DNA of 64,000 nucleotides, from contig JADANN010000227.1 in NCBI GenBank assembly GCA_018806985.1, positions 62,001-126,000 of the forward strand, given 5' to 3'. The DNA is from Angiostrongylus vasorum (Eukaryota > Nematoda > Chromadorea > Rhabditida > Metastrongylidae). Below are positions 60,766-64,000 of this stretch, piece after piece (positions within the stretch are counted from its first letter, which is position 1; every line of letters starts with the position of its first letter). The position numbers and the translations under genes are program-made. The notes beneath the pieces were generated by a model. It worked only from the letters and a program-made list of their open reading frames with translations, did not search any database and was not told the DNA's origin.

Positions 60766-61025
60766 TTTACTACCGATCAATGACCAATAGATGAGCTATG
60801 CATTCGACTGCATTCGCAACATCGTGGAGCTTATTGGATGTATACTTCCCCTATAGAATGACTTACAGTTACCTACTTATGTGTCCGATCAGTGTTTTTA
60901 TCCTCCTTTACAAACCTGGTACCAATTTGCCGATCCCAAAGGAATGGGTGGGTTGGTTAGACTATGGCGAGAAGTGAACCAAGAACCAGGTGTGTATTGC
61001 AGCTCACTTCCCACCACCGCGCTGA
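60766..61025 (-). mobile_element. SINE-C copy
   Basis: Reversed words ctatgcattcgactgcattc, acaaacctggtaccaatttg and ccgatcccaaaggaatgggt identify the copy; the head is eroded. Confidence 0.65.
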
Positions 61026-61324
61026 AGGCAACTTCACTATGTGAAACCACAACACAGTCGATTTTAGTGGAAAATAATCGTTGAAATGAAAGGACTACAA
61101 AGATGAAAAAAGAAAAAGTTCACTTTCCTCAGATTGTAAGCGGAAAGCGTACTATTCACCATCACGTGCTGAAGAAACGTGTCATTAAAGCTCATTCACT
61201 ATAGATAAAAAAAAACAAATTTGTTGAGATCATTTATTGTTATAGCATATTCAGAATCTAAATGTAGAAGTCAACAAGTACTGAAGCACTGTAATGATTC
61301 CAGAATGGAAAGACCATCGGTCCG

Positions 61325-61535
61325 ATGGTCAAGCGGCTTCATGAAGATCCTTGAAGAAAAAATTTGACGCTTTCATATTCTTCTACCCAATAAAACCCAC
61401 CGGGAAACCCTAAAATATGACAAGGACGAATGGAGAGTTTGTTGCCGCTAGCTCGAGTGACTTGATGCGAGCATCAGAAGAGTAGGTGATATAGGAGGCA
61501 CCACTCATAAGGATTTAACACCGAAAAGAACCAAA
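61325..61535 (+). pseudogene. RTE 3' terminal fragment
   Basis: RPSVRWSSGFMKILEEKFDA matches GRAPTRWSEFFTKTLEERYDA-type sequence in the RTE copy at 37-38.7 kb, and gccgctagctcgagtgactt matches its end. It contains stops and is 5'-truncated. Confidence 0.65.
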
Positions 61536-61619
61536 AAAAAACCTTCAGAGTTCACCGTAAAAAAAAGAAACTCGGCCAAGATTCTATGCAAAGGTGGGGC
61601 AGTCCCACTCGTAAAAGCA

Positions 61620-61730
61620 CGGCTCTGAAGAAAGCGAAACCAAATAAACGTTTATAGCAACCTCTCATCAGCTCAACAAGATCAGTTCATAAGAATATAT
61701 AAAGGTCAATTAGTTGTTCAGTTGATTACT
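61620..61730 (+). mobile_element. fragment related to the compact foldback element
   Basis: ggctctgaagaaagcgaaac, then cctctcatcagctcaacaag and atcagttcataagaatatat. These parallel the right arm of the element at 33236-33558. Confidence 0.45.
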
Positions 61731-61834
61731 CCACCTACGTGTAGTTATACAGCCAGATAAAGCATCAAGCTTAACCAGTCTAGACGTTTGGAAAATATTT
61801 ATTTTTTGAGGTCGAAGGAAATGCTCATCAAAAT

Positions 61835-62015
61835 AAACTGGGTTGGTCGCATGATGGGGAAAGTTGACGACAGGCGGACGATGAGAACAGCGAGAAGTGT
61901 ACTCCAGTAGGATGTCATCGTACTCTTAGACGTCAACCTACAACACAGGCGGACGTGTTTATGGCTCCCCTCAAAAGATGGATTATGGAATGATACTCAG
62001 TGATGTCAGGATGTT
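61835..62015 (+). pseudogene. possible LINE (RTE-like) C-terminal fragment
   Basis: INWVGRMMGKVDDRRTMRTA resembles the WAGHVVRMNDNRW region of the RTE copy. It is followed after stops by WNVSIDHDREEGK. Confidence 0.4.
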
Positions 62016-62984
62016 TGGAATGTCAGCATTGATCATGATCGCGAGGAAGGAAAAGAATATAAATACGCTTGAGGTTACACAACTTATGAGATGTCAATCT
62101 CAGCGCTTTTTTTTATTCGTTTCATTTTCGTGAAACCGGCACCGACGGAAATGGTCGGATTCGTATGTGAGTCTCACTCTCACTGGTATACTGGGTGCTG
62201 GTCGAGCTTAATTTTCCCTTGGCTTCAGAGGTAGCCATGCTGGAGTATTTACACTTCCTTACCACAAGCATTTGCCGGCATGAGTAGATTAGATGGAAGC
62301 CGTACCTTCTTATGAAGCATGACAAGCTCTCTCATTACCAAAATGGACTTCGCTAATAGGATAGTCGAAAAGCGGCTCATACTGTTTAATCAGAGGACCA
62401 TGCTGAAAGTAAATGCTCTTAAGGAGAGATATTAAGGAGAGGCGCTTCTGTTGTGCGCTGAGAAAAGTCGCGCGTATGAACAGTACGGTGAAATGGGCGT
62501 CAAGAAGAGTACGTAAATATTTGCAAGCAATACTAACGAGAACGTCGACGATTGTGTTTTCCACCTGTGTTAGTCAGTTGTATTACCTAGATGTACCCAT
62601 AACCCGAAATGACTTTCTGGAGTACCAGTAGGAATCCACTCGTGCAACAAAACACTTCAATAGACGACAACTGGGGGACGAATGAAGAGAAGTGGAAGTC
62701 AGCAATCTACATTATTCTGTGGAATCTTTCTTTATTAAGACAGTCAAGGCATTCTATCAATGCAAGGAATCTCAAAAAAGTGTACTACGACTGAAAAAAG
62801 ACCTCTGCAACTGAAGAAGAAAGTGTAAACAGTAAAATAAAGCACAAAGAGTGATTAGGTGAGAATCAGAAACATAAGGGGAATACATTATTTTCTTAGC
62901 AAAAAAAAAGATCTCGCAGGTGAGGAAGAAGGGTTGAACTAATGGGTTAAAAAAGTGAAAAGAGCTTTTTACATGATTGTGCCG
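62016..62984. other. unassigned, short overlapping frames
   Basis: Frames at 62122-62325 (minus) and 62310-62631 (both strands) have no recognised motifs. Confidence 0.25.
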
Positions 62985-63640
62985 ACACGAGGTTGACAGA
63001 AAGACTTTTATTCGGCCAGCATTTCGACGTTTTCGCCTTCTCCAGAGCCGCATTTATCCGAGCCGGTGATCCAAAGAGCGGTGGATGTCGCGAGGTAGGT
63101 GGTCCTGGTCGCACTGAGGCGAATCCAGTGCAAAGAGCACCGCTCTAGTGGGTTAACTTCACTCAATGGTGTCCTTTTTGGTACAGGATGGGTACTGATC
63201 GATTCTTGCCTCCAATGTGGTCTACCGTGGGCGGGGAATCCTTGTTGGCACGTAGCGCGGTAATCATTATCTTAAAAAGCGAACTTCATTAAACCTCGGT
63301 AACAATAATCAACAGCTTTGCAAATCTTAGTTTACCACGTCACGTGCTAATAAACAAAGTACCGGCTGCTTCAGAACGCAACCCTCGTTCAAGGTAGAGC
63401 ACATTGAAGGAAGGAAGAGATAAACATCTGACCTCTATAAAGATTCACCGCAGAACGAGGTTAACCTCTCGGCCGATACTTATTCCATTGGATTCGACTC
63501 GATGCGACAACGACCACCCATGTCGGGATACTGTCCAGAAGTAGACCATCGTTTTGAATCAACGCCGCTCTGAGGAAGGCGAAGGTGCCGAAATGTTGGC
63601 CAGATAAAAGTCGTTGTGCCGACCTCGTGTCAGTTCAGTG
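62985..63640. mobile_element. compact element with inverted ends that carry the CTGAGGA hairpin motif
   Basis: Inverted ends of about 70 bp: gtgccgacacgaggttgaca at 62981 against the complement of tgtgccgacctcgtgtcagt at 63617. Each end carries the hairpin motif facing outward (63013-63050 minus and 63568-63602 plus). The interior of about 500 bp is moderately GC-rich with no recognised ORF. Confidence 0.6.
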
Positions 63641-64000
63641 ATGTAGAAAAATCATTAATTGTTGTTATCGAGGCTCAGTAAATGTCAGTTTTTACGGATT
63701 TTGGAAATCTTCATTCATGGGATATTTTCTATCAGTGCGTCTCATCTCAGAATTTGAAAAGAGCGAAACTTTCACGATGCCTGAAAACATTCGTCGAAAA
63801 GTCTTGCCGATATCTAAAGACGTGGAAGTCTAACGATTTTCTAAAGAAATCCCCGGCTTTATGTTTATTCTGAGATGTTCGCTGTGCTTTAGGGTTAAAT
63901 CCAACAAGGTGTGACTAGAAATGGTTCAATCATCCTACTTTAATCGAGCATAGTTTAATTAATAGTGAAAATTTTCCTTCCCTACTAGAATGGATAAAAC
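63641..64000. other. unassigned window end
   Basis: A 63-codon plus frame at 63682-63873 has no recognised domain. Confidence 0.25.

Overview
The window is eukaryotic, and most probably from a parasitic clade V (strongylid, hookworm-like) nematode. The evidence is short exons with TTTTCAG-type acceptors, probable spliced-leader acceptors just upstream of two start codons, a PBC homeobox gene most like C. elegans ceh-20, a nematode-type globin, and a dense load of tRNA-derived SINEs with RTE, Penelope-like and mariner remnants. The species call is inference.

Only two host genes can be supported, both on the minus strand. (1) A ceh-20/PBX homologue at 647-3088: nine exons join in phase into 321 codons, from a probable start to a donor with no visible last exon. 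(2) A globin at 15610-22618: six exons join in phase into a complete 253-residue protein with an N-terminal myristoylation motif. Its introns hold SINEs, including a long inverted SINE dimer. A possible two-exon micro-ORF at 13955-14332 is weak.

The rest is mostly repeat. Three tRNA-headed SINE families, called A, B and C here, fill the window. B and C share a central module but have different tails. Family A often occurs as inverted pairs bounded by one 12-14 bp target-site duplication. A fourth repeat, D (about 400 bp), looks like the 5' region of an RTE-type retrotransposon. From 28.9 to 33.9 kb lie a Penelope-like element (PLE) with inverted terminal repeats and a 14 bp target-site duplication, a D copy, a decayed mariner, a compact foldback element, and a SINE-A dimer nested in that foldback. 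A decayed RTE reverse transcriptase lies at 37.0-38.75 kb, and head-to-head PLE endonuclease fragments at 55.5-56.5 kb.

A short motif (CTGAGGA-A-hairpin-GAAAC) recurs about ten times, on both strands, in PLE ends and compact foldback elements. Its hairpin shows a compensatory change, so it is probably a conserved RNA structure and possibly hammerhead-related. From about 22.7 to 64 kb I recognise no host gene; the open frames there look like chance or decayed transposon sequence.
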